Shown: piece by piece, positions 46,611-54,935 of the stretch
Layout: each line of letters begins with the position of its first letter
Position numbering within the stretch: position 1 is the first letter of the stretch
From: Streptomyces sp. TS71-3
GTDB taxonomy: Bacteria > Actinomycetota > Actinomycetes > Streptomycetales > Streptomycetaceae
DNA length: 64,000 bases
Assembly (NCBI RefSeq): GCF_018327685.1
Contig: NZ_BNEL01000001.1
Location: forward strand, 2,108,001 to 2,172,000
Direction: 5' to 3'
Made by a program: the position numbers and the translations under genes
The notes under the pieces: model-generated
What the model was told of the DNA's origin: nothing
The model's input: the letters and a program-made list of their open reading frames with translations, nothing else
Databases searched by the model: none

Positions 46611-48227
46611 ATGAACAGCACCGGTCAGGCCACGGACGACAGGTTCGAGGCGTTCCACGTCTTCGACACCACGCTGCGCGACGGCGCACAGCGCGAGGGC
46701 ATCAACCTGACGGTCGCGGACAAGCTGGCCATCGCCCGGCACCTGGACGACTTCGGGGTGGGCTTCATCGAGGGCGGCTGGCCGGGCGCCAACCCCCGCG
46801 ACACCGAGTTCTTCGCCCGCGCCCGCGAGGAGATCACCTTCCGGCACGCGCGCCTCGTGGCCTTCGGCGCCACCCGCCGCGCCGGCGCCAGCGCGGCCGA
46901 GGACCCGCAGGTCAGGGCGTTGCTGGAGTCGGGCGCGCCGGTGATCACGGTGGTCGCCAAGGCGCACGACCGCCATGTGGAGCTGGCCCTGCGCACCACG
47001 CTGGAGGAGAACCTGGAGATGGTCCGCGACACCGTCTCCTACCTGTGCGCGCAGGGCCGCCGCGTCTTCGTCGACTGCGAGCACTTCTTCGACGGCCACC
47101 GCGCCAACCCGGAGTACGCCACCTCCGTCGTGCGCACCGCCGCCGAGGCCGGCGCGGACGTCGTCGTGCTCTGCGACACCAACGGCGGCATGCTGCCCGC
47201 GCAGGTCCAGGCCACCGTCGCCACCGTGCTCGCCGAGACCGGCGCGAGGATCGGCATCCACACCCAGGACGACTCCGGCTGCGCGGTCGCCAACACGCTC
47301 GCCGCGGTGGACGCCGGCGCCACCCACGTGCAGTGCACCGCCAACGGATACGGGGAGCGGGTCGGCAACGCCAACCTCTTCCCGGTGGTCGCCGCGCTGG
47401 AGCTCAAGCACGGCAGGCAGGTACTGCCCGAGGGGAGCCTCCAGGAGATGACGCGCGTGTCGCACGCCATCGCCGAGGTCGTCAACCTCGCGCCGTCCAC
47501 CCACCAGCCCTACGTGGGCGTCTCCGCGTTCGCGCACAAGGCCGGCCTGCACGCCTCCGCGATCAAGGTCGACCCGGACCTCTACCAGCACGTCGACCCG
47601 GAGCTGGTCGGCAACCGCCTGCGCATGCTCGTCTCCGACATGGCAGGACGGGCCTCGATCGAGCTGAAGGGCAAGGAGCTCGGCATCGACCTCGGCGGCG
47701 ACCGCGAGCTGGTCGGCCGGGTCGTCGAGCGGGTCAAGGAGCGCGAGCTCAAGGGCTACTCGTACGAGGCCGCCGACGCCTCCTTCGAGCTGCTGCTCCG
47801 CGAGGAGGCCGAGGGGCGCCCGCTGCGCTACTTCCGCACGGAGTCCTGGCGCGCCATCGTCGAGGACCGCCCCGACGGCACCCACGCCAACGAGGCCACC
47901 GTCAAGCTCTGGGCGAAGGGCGAGCGGATCGTCGCCACCGCCGAGGGCAACGGCCCCGTGCACGCGCTGGACCGCACCCTGCGCGTCGCCCTGGAGCGCT
48001 TCTACCCGCAGCTCGCCAAGCTGGAGCTGGTCGACTACAAGGTGCGCATCCTGGAGGGCAAGCACGGCACCGAGTCCACCACCCGCGTCCTCATCGCCAC
48101 CTCCGACGGCAGCGGCGAGTGGTCCACGGTCGGCGTCGGCGACAACGTCATCGCCGCCTCCTGGCAGGCCCTGGAGGACGCCTACGCCTACGGCCTGCTG
48201 CGCGCCGGGGTCCACCCCGCCGAGTGA
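46611..48227 (+). CDS. cimA: Citramalate synthase
   Basis: Condenses pyruvate and acetyl-CoA to (R)-citramalate, feeding 2-oxobutyrate and isoleucine independently of threonine (538 aa). The HMGL-like TIM barrel has FDTTLRDGAQREG, HTQDDSGCAVANTLAAV and CTANGYGERVGNANL; a C-terminal LeuA-type regulatory domain follows. Length and motifs separate it from isopropylmalate synthase. ATG 46611 is chosen for AGGAG ten bases upstream. The attenuator before it suggests isoleucine-responsive control. A large hairpin ends the gene. Confidence 0.93.
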   Translation: MNSTGQATDDRFEAFHVFDTTLRDGAQREGINLTVADKLAIARHLDDFGVGFIEGGWPGANPRDTEFFARAREEITFRHARLVAFGATRRAGASAAEDPQVRALLESGAPVITVVAKAHDRHVELALRTTLEENLEMVRDTVSYLCAQGRRVFVDCEHFFDGHRANPEYATSVVRTAAEAGADVVVLCDTNGGMLPAQVQATVATVLAETGARIGIHTQDDSGCAVANTLAAVDAGATHVQCTANGYGERVGNANLFPVVAALELKHGRQVLPEGSLQEMTRVSHAIAEVVNLAPSTHQPYVGVSAFAHKAGLHASAIKVDPDLYQHVDPELVGNRLRMLVSDMAGRASIELKGKELGIDLGGDRELVGRVVERVKERELKGYSYEAADASFELLLREEAEGRPLRYFRTESWRAIVEDRPDGTHANEATVKLWAKGERIVATAEGNGPVHALDRTLRVALERFYPQLAKLELVDYKVRILEGKHGTESTTRVLIATSDGSGEWSTVGVGDNVIAASWQALEDAYAYGLLRAGVHPAE

Positions 48228-48240
48228 CCCGGCTGCCCGC

Positions 48241-48294
48241 GGGCGTGCCGGCCGGGGCGGCACCGGACGGCCGCCGCCCCGGGCCGGCACGCCC
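48241..48294 (+). terminator. cimA terminator, large hairpin
   Basis: GGGCGTGCCGGCC (48241-48253) and GGCCGGCACGCCC (48282-48294) are perfect complements. Inside, GGGGCGG (48254-48260) pairs with CCGCCCC (48274-48280). Confidence 0.8.
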
Positions 48295-48431
48295 GCCGCG
48301 GGCGCACGGCGGGCGGCCCGGGAAGGGCCGACCGCGAAGGCCTGACCGCGAAGGGCTGACCGCACCCGCCGGCCGGCCGGATTCCCGTGCCCGGCAAGGG
48401 TGCTCGCCCCCGCCTGAAGCAGTGTCAGGTC

Positions 48432-48460
48432 TTGACGAATACCGGGCATGCCACTTTACT
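48432..48460 (+). promoter_or_regulatory. Candidate promoter of the beta-glucosidase gene
   Basis: TTGACG (48432-48437), 17 bases, TTTACT (48455-48460): a reasonable housekeeping -35/-10 pair 140 bases before the start. No CebR-type box (TGGGAGCGCTCCCA) is present. Confidence 0.45.
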
Positions 48461-48600
48461 CACGCCGTGAAATAGGCCCTTCCGTTGGTTCTTCGAGGGA
48501 TTGCGAAGATCGGGCGGACGGGCCTCGGCCATGAGTGCGCGGCGGCGGGCGAAGGCCGTGAAGGCCCGCAAGCTCCGCAAGTTCCCCCGAAGGGACAGCG

Positions 48601-51087
48601 ATGCGCAAGAGAGCCCTGTTCGTCTCGGCCGGCCTGATCGCGGGCCTGCTGCCGTTCGCCTCGTCGGCCACCGCGGCCGGCGCGGCCGGTGGCGAGGCCG
48701 GTGTGGTGACCGACGCCGCGGTCTATCCCGTCAAGGGTGGCGACACCGCGCGGGTCGAGGTCGCGCTCACCACCCCCGGCGGCGCCGCGACCGCCCGGCC
48801 CGTCACCGTCGCGTACTCCACGGGAGGGGGCAGCGCCGCGCCGGACGAGGACTACACCCCGGTCTCCGGCACGGTCACCTTCCCGGCCGGGACGCCCTCC
48901 GGCACGTCCCGGGCGGTCACGGTGCACACCCGCGCGGCCCGGGGCGAACGGACCGCGCGCACCGTCCCGTTGACGCTGGACGTCACCGGCGCCAAGGCCC
49001 CGGAGCAGCAGCCGCAGATCGTCGTCGGCGCCCAGAACATGCCGTACCTCGATGCCCGGCTGCCCGTCAAGGACCGGGTCTCGGACCTGCTGTCCCGGAT
49101 GTCGCTCGCCGACAAGGTCGGCCAGATGACGCAGGCGGAGCGCGCCGCGATCAAGGACCCGGCCGACATCACCGGCTACCGGCTCGGCTCGCTGCTCTCC
49201 GGCGGCGGCTCCGTGCCCACTTCCAACACCCCGGCGGCCTGGGCCGACATGATCAACGGCTTCCAGCAGCGCGCCCTCGCCACCCCGCTCCAGATCCCGC
49301 TGATCTACGGCGTGGACTCGGTGCACGGCCACAACAACCTGGTCGGCTCCACCATCGAGCCGCACAACATCGGCCTCGGCGCCAGCCGCGACCCCGCCCT
49401 GGCCGAGAGGACCGGCGAGGTCACCGCCGCGGAGACCCGCGCCACCGGCGTCCCCTGGGCCTTCGCCCCCTGCCTCTGCGTCAGCCGCGACGAGCGCTGG
49501 GGCCGCTCGTACGAGTCGTTCGGCGAGGACCCGGCGCTGGTGACGTCCATGGAGACGATCGTCCAGGGCCTCCAGGGTCCCGCGGACGGCTCCGAACTCT
49601 CCCGGAACGACCGCGTGCTCGCGACCGCCAAGCACTTCGTCGGCGACGGCGGCACGGTGTACGGCACCTCCACCAACGGCAGTTACACGATCGACCAGGG
49701 CATCACCGAGGTGACCAGGAAGCAGCTGGAGGACATCCACCTCCCGCCGTTCCGGGAGGCGGTGCGGCGCGGCGTCGGCTCGGTGATGCCGTCCTACTCG
49801 TCGATGCAGATCACGGACGAGGACGACAAGCCCCTGAAGATGCACGCCGACGGTGACCTGATCAACGGCACCCTCAAGGGCGACATGGGCTTCGACGGCT
49901 TCGTCATCAGCGACTACGCCGGCATCGACCAGATCTCGCCCGACTACACCGCGGACGTGCGCATCTCCGTGAACGCGGGCGTCGACATGGTGATGGTGCC
50001 CAACGCGTACCAGAAGTTCGAGTCGGCGCTCACCGACCAGGTGAACGCGGGGAGCATCACCGGCGACCGCATCGACGACGCCGTCTCGCGCATCCTCACC
50101 CAGAAGTTCGAGCTGGGCCTCTTCGAGCACCCCTACGCGGACACCAGCGGCGCCGGCGACATCGGCTCCGCCGCGCACCGCCAGGTGGCCCGGCAGGCCG
50201 CGGCCGAGTCCCAGGTGCTGCTGAAGAACGGCACCGGCGCCGACCCCGTGCTGCCGCTGAAGAAGAGCCAGAAGGTGTACGTCGCCGGGTCCAACGCCGA
50301 CGACCTGGGCAACCAGACCGGCGGCTGGACCGTCACCTGGCAGGGCGGCTCCGGCGCCATCACCAAGGGCACCACGATCCTCCAGGGCATGCGCCAGGCC
50401 GCGCCCAGCGCCAGGATCGACTACTCGAAGGACGCCTCGGCGCCCACCAGCGGCTACGACGTCGGCGTGGTCGTGGTCGGTGAGAAGCCGTACGCGGAGG
50501 GCGTGGGAGACGTCGGCAACGGCCACGACCTCCAGCTCAGCGCCGCCGACAAGGCCGCCGTCGACAAGGTCTGCGGCGCCATGAAGTGTGCCGTGCTGAT
50601 CGTCTCGGGGCGCCCGGAGCTCATCGGCGACCGGCTCGGCGAGATGGACGCCGTGGTCGCCTCCTGGCTGCCCGGCACCGAGGGCGAGGGCGTCGCCGAC
50701 GTGCTCTACGGCGCCAAGCCCTTCACCGGGCAGCTCCCGGTGAGCTGGCCGCGGTCGGAGGACCAGCTGCCCATCAACGTCGGGGACGCGACGTACGACC
50801 CGCAGTTCCCCTTCGGCTGGGGCCTGACCACCAAGGGGAGCCCGGCACGTGGCGGCGCCGTCACCCTGAAGGTGCTGAAGGGCCTGGCCACGGCCGCGGA
50901 GCACCTGCACTCCCAGAAGGCCGGCACCGCGTTGGTCGCGCAGGCGCGAGGGCTCGTCCAGCAGCGGGTGGGCCAGCACGTCACGGCCGCGGTGTCCGGG
51001 CCCTTCGCCGACGCCGACCACCAGCTGCTGACCGGGCACTACGCGGCGGCGATCACCAAGCTCACCCAGGCCTACAGCGCGGCCTGA
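48601..51087 (+). CDS. Secreted GH3 beta-glucosidase with Calx-beta-like domain
   Basis: An 828-aa extracellular glycoside hydrolase. A signal peptide (residues 1-25, ending ATAAGA) is followed by a Calx-beta-like module (around residues 40-135), then the GH3 catalytic barrel with LIYGVDSVHGHNN, TAKHFVGDGGT and nucleophile Asp438 in FVISDYAGI. The GH3 C-terminal domain follows (ESQVLLKNGTG, FPFGWGL). The last 80 residues (after TTKGS) are an extra helical tail. GAAGGGA precedes the ATG. Substrate specificity (cello-oligosaccharides or other beta-glucosides) is not decided by the sequence. Confidence 0.92.
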   Translation: MRKRALFVSAGLIAGLLPFASSATAAGAAGGEAGVVTDAAVYPVKGGDTARVEVALTTPGGAATARPVTVAYSTGGGSAAPDEDYTPVSGTVTFPAGTPSGTSRAVTVHTRAARGERTARTVPLTLDVTGAKAPEQQPQIVVGAQNMPYLDARLPVKDRVSDLLSRMSLADKVGQMTQAERAAIKDPADITGYRLGSLLSGGGSVPTSNTPAAWADMINGFQQRALATPLQIPLIYGVDSVHGHNNLVGSTIEPHNIGLGASRDPALAERTGEVTAAETRATGVPWAFAPCLCVSRDERWGRSYESFGEDPALVTSMETIVQGLQGPADGSELSRNDRVLATAKHFVGDGGTVYGTSTNGSYTIDQGITEVTRKQLEDIHLPPFREAVRRGVGSVMPSYSSMQITDEDDKPLKMHADGDLINGTLKGDMGFDGFVISDYAGIDQISPDYTADVRISVNAGVDMVMVPNAYQKFESALTDQVNAGSITGDRIDDAVSRILTQKFELGLFEHPYADTSGAGDIGSAAHRQVARQAAAESQVLLKNGTGADPVLPLKKSQKVYVAGSNADDLGNQTGGWTVTWQGGSGAITKGTTILQGMRQAAPSARIDYSKDASAPTSGYDVGVVVVGEKPYAEGVGDVGNGHDLQLSAADKAAVDKVCGAMKCAVLIVSGRPELIGDRLGEMDAVVASWLPGTEGEGVADVLYGAKPFTGQLPVSWPRSEDQLPINVGDATYDPQFPFGWGLTTKGSPARGGAVTLKVLKGLATAAEHLHSQKAGTALVAQARGLVQQRVGQHVTAAVSGPFADADHQLLTGHYAAAITKLTQAYSAA

Positions 51088-51476
51088 CCCCCTGCACGGC
51101 TAGGTCGTGTCCGGCGGATCTTCGTGGATCAGCCTGCGGCGTCTGGTGCCGTGCATCGCAAGGCGGAGGATCGTCCTCGTACGGGGCGTACTCGGATGAC
51201 TCCGACAACGCGGCGAGGTGCGGTGCTGGGGGAGTGCCCCCAGCAGTTCCCCGCGCCTCTTTCGGGGCAGGGGAGGCCGCCCACATCCCCGTTGGGGGGC
51301 GAGGCCCCGGGCTGAGGGGGTGGAGACCTACCACCGGCTTAAGTGCTCCGGAGACGGCAGAGAGTCCCCTTTCGGGCCCGGAGCTGAGCCCCGGAAGCGG
51401 CGCACGAAGCCCCTCCGGGGCTTTCGCCGGTCTCCGTCGAATGTCCGTCTCGGCTGCCTTCAGCTAGATTCAGAAT
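51088..51476. other. Intergenic region: repeat piece, terminator, leaderless promoter
   Basis: At 51238-51265 lies a fragment of the scattered repeat (CAGTTCCCCGCGCCTCTTTC). AAGCCCC (51407-51413) and GGGGCTT (51417-51423) form a terminator-like hairpin. TAGATT (51465-51470) lies seven bases before ATG 51477, the spacing expected for a leaderless transcript. Confidence 0.6.
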
Positions 51477-52976
51477 ATGAAGCCGCACATACCCGGGGCC
51501 CTCGGTCCCACCGGTATGTCCGGCCGGCCCGCCCGGCCGGCGCGAGGGCGTGCGTCCCCGCAGGGGGCACCGGCCACCCGCAGGGTCCTTCGCCTACTGA
51601 CCGTGCTCCTGCTGACCGTGGTGTCGGCGCTCGCGCTGACCACCCCCAGCCTCGCCGGCACCCCCGGCACCGGCACCCCCGCGAGCACCGCTCGCTCCGC
51701 CGCCGACGTGTCCCGTATCGCCGACGCCCTGCGCAAGGGTCCCGTCTACGTGGACCCCGCGGCGGCGTCCCAGCTCTCCCGTGCCGATGCCCGGGCCCTC
51801 GCCGACAAGATCAAGAAGGCGGACAAGCCGGTCTTCATCGCCGTGCTGCCCGCCGGCTTCCCCACCCGGAACCTCTTCCGGGACCTGCGCACCGAGACCG
51901 GCATCACCGGCGTCTACGGCATCCGCCTGGGCAACGCGTTCGACGCGCGCGCCGACGGCACCGTGCTCTCCGGCCGTGCGGTGGGCAACCTGGTCACCTC
52001 GGTCCAGGGGCAGGGTGCCGTAACCCAGCTCAACTCCTTCGCCGACCAGGCCATCAGGGGCGCCCGCGGCTCCGCCCCGTCGTCCTGGGACGGGGGCGGC
52101 GGCGTGCCGTCGGGCACGCTGATCGGCGTGGGCGCCGTGATCGTGCTGGGCGGCGCCGCCGCGTACACCGTGACCCGCAGGAACCGCCGGCGGCACCGGG
52201 AGGAGCAGCGTGCGGCCCTGGAGAGGCTCCGGGTGGTGGTGGACGAGGACATCACCGCCTTCGGCGAGGAGCTGGACCGGCTCGACTTCGACCCGCGCGA
52301 GCGCGGCGCGGACGACGCGATGCGCGGCGACTACGAGCACGCCCTCGACGCCTACGACCGCGCCAAGTCCCGGATGGCGGAGGCGGAGCGCCCGGAGGAC
52401 GTCCGGGGCGTCACCGAGGCGCTGGAGGACGGCCGGTTCTCGCTGGCACGGCTGGCCGCGCGCAGGGAGGAGCGCCCGCTGCCGGAGCGCCGCCCGCCGT
52501 GCTTCTTCGACCCCCGGCACGGCCCCTCGGTGACCGACGTCCGCTGGGCGCCGGCCGGCGGAGCCGAGCGCGAGGTGCCGGTGTGCGCGGCGGACGCCAC
52601 CCGCCTGCTGGAGGGCGAGGAGCCGATGTCCCGCACGGTCGAGACGGCCTCCGGCCGCCGCCCGTACTGGGAGGCGGGACCCGCGTACGGTCCGTGGGCG
52701 GGCGGCTACTTCGGCGGCGGACTGCTGCCCGGCCTGCTCATCGGCACCCTGCTGGGCAACCTGATGGCCACACCCGGCTACGCCACGGACTACGGCAGCG
52801 GCTACGGCGACTTCAGCGGCCCCGGGTTCGACGGCGACGGGTCCGGCGGGGACTCTTCCGGCGGCGACTTCGACCAGGACGACTTCGGCGGCGGGTTCGG
52901 CGACGGCGGGGGCTTCGGCGACGGGGGCGGGTTCGGCGATGGCGGCGGCGGCGACTTCGGGGGCGGCGGCTTCTAG
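51477..52976 (+). CDS. Membrane protein with TPM-like extracellular domain and Gly/Asp tail
   Basis: A 499-aa protein: an N-terminal anchor or signal (about residues 38-60), an extracytoplasmic domain (70-200), a membrane segment (about 208-228, TLIGVGAVIVLGGAAAYTV), a charged cytoplasmic part, a third hydrophobic stretch (414-432), and a tail of Gly/Asp/Phe repeats (FGDGGG units, 465-499). The layout resembles TPM-domain proteins, but I cannot confirm the fold. No ribosome site precedes ATG 51477, while TAGATT does, so it is probably leaderless. Function unknown. Confidence 0.75.
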   Translation: MKPHIPGALGPTGMSGRPARPARGRASPQGAPATRRVLRLLTVLLLTVVSALALTTPSLAGTPGTGTPASTARSAADVSRIADALRKGPVYVDPAAASQLSRADARALADKIKKADKPVFIAVLPAGFPTRNLFRDLRTETGITGVYGIRLGNAFDARADGTVLSGRAVGNLVTSVQGQGAVTQLNSFADQAIRGARGSAPSSWDGGGGVPSGTLIGVGAVIVLGGAAAYTVTRRNRRRHREEQRAALERLRVVVDEDITAFGEELDRLDFDPRERGADDAMRGDYEHALDAYDRAKSRMAEAERPEDVRGVTEALEDGRFSLARLAARREERPLPERRPPCFFDPRHGPSVTDVRWAPAGGAEREVPVCAADATRLLEGEEPMSRTVETASGRRPYWEAGPAYGPWAGGYFGGGLLPGLLIGTLLGNLMATPGYATDYGSGYGDFSGPGFDGDGSGGDSSGGDFDQDDFGGGFGDGGGFGDGGGFGDGGGGDFGGGGF

Positions 52977-53278
52977 GAGCCCGGCCCGAGACGCGGCTCG
53001 CCGCGATCGCGCCCGGCGCGGTGCCGGCGGTGGCCGTGGCACGGCGGGCGCTTCCGGCTGCCTGCCGGCGCCCGGCGGTGGGCGCCGGCAGGGGCGCGGG
53101 GGAACCTCCACCGGCCGGTGGCCCCGCGGTGGCGGAGGCGGAGGTTGCCTCTTCTGAGCGGTGACGGGCTCGGGGCCCGTGGCGGTCTCCCACGGACACA
53201 AGGCGCGGGCGGTGCCCCCGGCGCCGTTCCCCGCGCCCCTGGCCTTCGGATCCGGAAGCAGAAGGGGAGCGGGTGGCG
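52977..53278. terminator. Bidirectional hairpin (53061-53092) between convergent genes
   Basis: CCTGCCGGCGCCC (53061-53073) and GGGCGCCGGCAGG (53080-53092) are perfect complements with a six-base loop. A fragment of the scattered repeat (CCGTTCCCCGCGCCCCTGG) is at about 53222-53240. No gene is supported. Confidence 0.75.
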
Positions 53279-53875
53279 TCAGGCCTGCTTGATCGCCGAG
53301 ATGTCGAAGGTCAGCCGGATCTTGTCCGAGACCAGCACCCCGCCCGTCTCCAGCGCGGCGTTCCACGTCAGCCCGTACTCGGAGCGCAGCAGCGAGGACG
53401 TTCCCTCGAAGCCGACGCGCTCGTTGCCGAACGGGTCCTTGGCGAAGCCGTTGAACTCCAGGTCGATGGTGATCTGCCGGGTGGTGCCGAGGATGGAGAG
53501 GTCGCCGGTGATCCGGTAGGAGTCGCCGCCGACCGCCTCGGCGGACGTCGAGCGGAAGGTCATCTTCGGGTGCTTCTCGATGTCGAAGAAGTCCGCGCTG
53601 CGCAGGTGGACGTCGCGGTCGTTGGCCCCGGTGTTGATGCTGTCCATCGTGATGTCCAGGGACGCGGTGGACGCGGACGGGTTCGCGGCGTCCAGGTGCA
53701 GGGTGCCCTCGAACTCCTGGAAGCCGCCGGTGACGTTGGTGACCATCGCGTGCCGGGCGACGAAGCCGATCGTGGTGTGCGCGGGGTCGATCGTGTAGTC
53801 CCCGGTGAGCGCCGGGTCCGCCTGCGCGGGGGCTGACGCCTCGGTGCCTGCGTTGCCCCGTCCGAAGATGCCCAT
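53279..53875 (-). CDS. YceI-family protein
   Basis: A 198-aa lipocalin-like protein. The YceI domain begins at about residue 25 (GDYTIDPAHTTIGFVARHAM) and runs to the end, with FEGTLHLDAANPSAS and DFFDIEKHPKMTF. The family binds isoprenoid-type lipids; no signal peptide is present here, so it is probably cytoplasmic. AAGGAG lies upstream of ATG 53875. The palindromic region before it suggests repression by a MarR- or TetR-like protein encoded elsewhere. Confidence 0.9.
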   Translation of the reverse strand: MGIFGRGNAGTEASAPAQADPALTGDYTIDPAHTTIGFVARHAMVTNVTGGFQEFEGTLHLDAANPSASTASLDITMDSINTGANDRDVHLRSADFFDIEKHPKMTFRSTSAEAVGGDSYRITGDLSILGTTRQITIDLEFNGFAKDPFGNERVGFEGTSSLLRSEYGLTWNAALETGGVLVSDKIRLTFDISAIKQA

Positions 53876-53951
53876 GATGCACTCCTTGTCCTGTCTGAGG
53901 TCTGTCTGAGGAGGTGCGGTCCGGCGCGTGGGCGCCGGGTCGCACCGTTCT

Positions 53952-54002
53952 GTTGAATGTTAAACCAGTGCGACTCTAGGGCTATTCCGTTCAAGGTTCA
54001 AC
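53952..54002. promoter_or_regulatory. Operator-like inverted repeat upstream of the YceI gene
   Basis: GTTGAATGTTAAAC (53952-53965) and GTTCAAGGTTCAAC (53989-54002) are inverted repeats matching at 10 of 14 positions. TTGAA/TTCAA half-sites are typical of MarR-family operators. No regulator gene is adjacent. Confidence 0.5.
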
Positions 54003-54233
54003 GTCATTGCGGGTTCGTGTCCGGGGCTTTCCCGCGTGTTTCCCCGCCCCTCTGGCGGACGCGCGTAGAACCGGGCACCATCTCCTTGCTCCACCTGCAC
54101 GGCCACGCCAACTGCCCCCGCTGCGCCGGGCGTTCCCCACCGGACCGCTCGTGACCCCGGAGGGGCAGCACGACCATCCACGACCGCCCGCGGCTCCGCC
54201 GCGCGCCGGTCCCAGCAGGGAGGATCCCCTCAC

Positions 54234-54758
54234 ATGACCAAGAGAACGCTGCGTGCGCTGCTCAGCACGCTGGCGCTGCTCGTCGGCGCCCTGATCGCGC
54301 CCGGCGTCGGCGTCCTCTCCGGGGCGTCCGACGCCTCGGCCCAGACTGCCGTCACCAAGCTCACGCACGCGCAGGCCACCGCGATGTTCCGCAGCGCCGG
54401 CATCACCTGGTCGTCCTCGGGCGGCTGCTCCAACCGGAACAACGCGACGTGCACCTCGTTCGACGGGCTCAACCAGGCCACGGCCCAGGGCGCGGTGACC
54501 CTGAAGGGCGCGATAGGCTGCGCGCTCAACATCACCGGAGGCACCGAGACCGGCCACGCGAGCGGCACCTACTCGCACTGGAACGGCTACAAGCTCGACT
54601 ACTCGAAGAGCACCTGCCTCACCAACTACATCAAGAGCGCCTTCACCTACATCGGCCTGCGGGGCGACGGCTACCCGCAGTGGGAGGCCGCCTCGGGCAA
54701 CCTCTACGCGGACGAGGGCAGCCACTGGGACGCCACGTACTACTCCTGCGGCTGCTAG
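54234..54758 (+). CDS. Secreted protein with M15-like zinc motif
   Basis: A 174-aa secreted protein with a signal peptide (residues 1-37, ending ASDASA). The mature part has SHWNGYKLDY (H-x2-G-x3-D) and a later EGSHWDATYY. This spacing matches the His/Asp and second His zinc ligands of the M15/hedgehog-type D-Ala-D-Ala peptidase fold. Four or more cysteines, including the C-terminal CGC, suggest disulfides. A role in peptidoglycan peptide cleavage is an inference from the motif. AGGGAGGA precedes the ATG. Confidence 0.7.
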   Translation: MTKRTLRALLSTLALLVGALIAPGVGVLSGASDASAQTAVTKLTHAQATAMFRSAGITWSSSGGCSNRNNATCTSFDGLNQATAQGAVTLKGAIGCALNITGGTETGHASGTYSHWNGYKLDYSKSTCLTNYIKSAFTYIGLRGDGYPQWEAASGNLYADEGSHWDATYYSCGC

Positions 54759-54867
54759 CGAGGGCGTAGGACGGGCGGGGGCGCCATTGTGTGACCCCCA
54801 CAACGGCAAGGGCCCCGGAGCAGTCGGGAAGGCTGTCCTCCGAAAGGGTTCTGTTAGGGGCTACCAG

Positions 54868-54909
54868 GAAAACGGGCCGGAGACTGTACGGAGTCGACGG
54901 CCCGTTTTC
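54868..54909 (+). promoter_or_regulatory. Inverted repeat in the accB leader
   Basis: GAAAACGGGCC (54868-54878) and GGCCCGTTTTC (54899-54909), a perfect 11-base stem with a 20-base loop, ending 26 bases before the accB start. It could terminate upstream transcription or regulate accB. Confidence 0.65.
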
Positions 54910-54935
54910 GGTGTCCGACTTCGTAAGGTCACTAC

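Noticed and set aside
48531..48600. Open frame starting ATG 48531 with a very basic product running into the beta-glucosidase gene
   Set aside because: It has no stop before the next gene, no ribosome site, and shifts into the wrong frame of a well-supported CDS.
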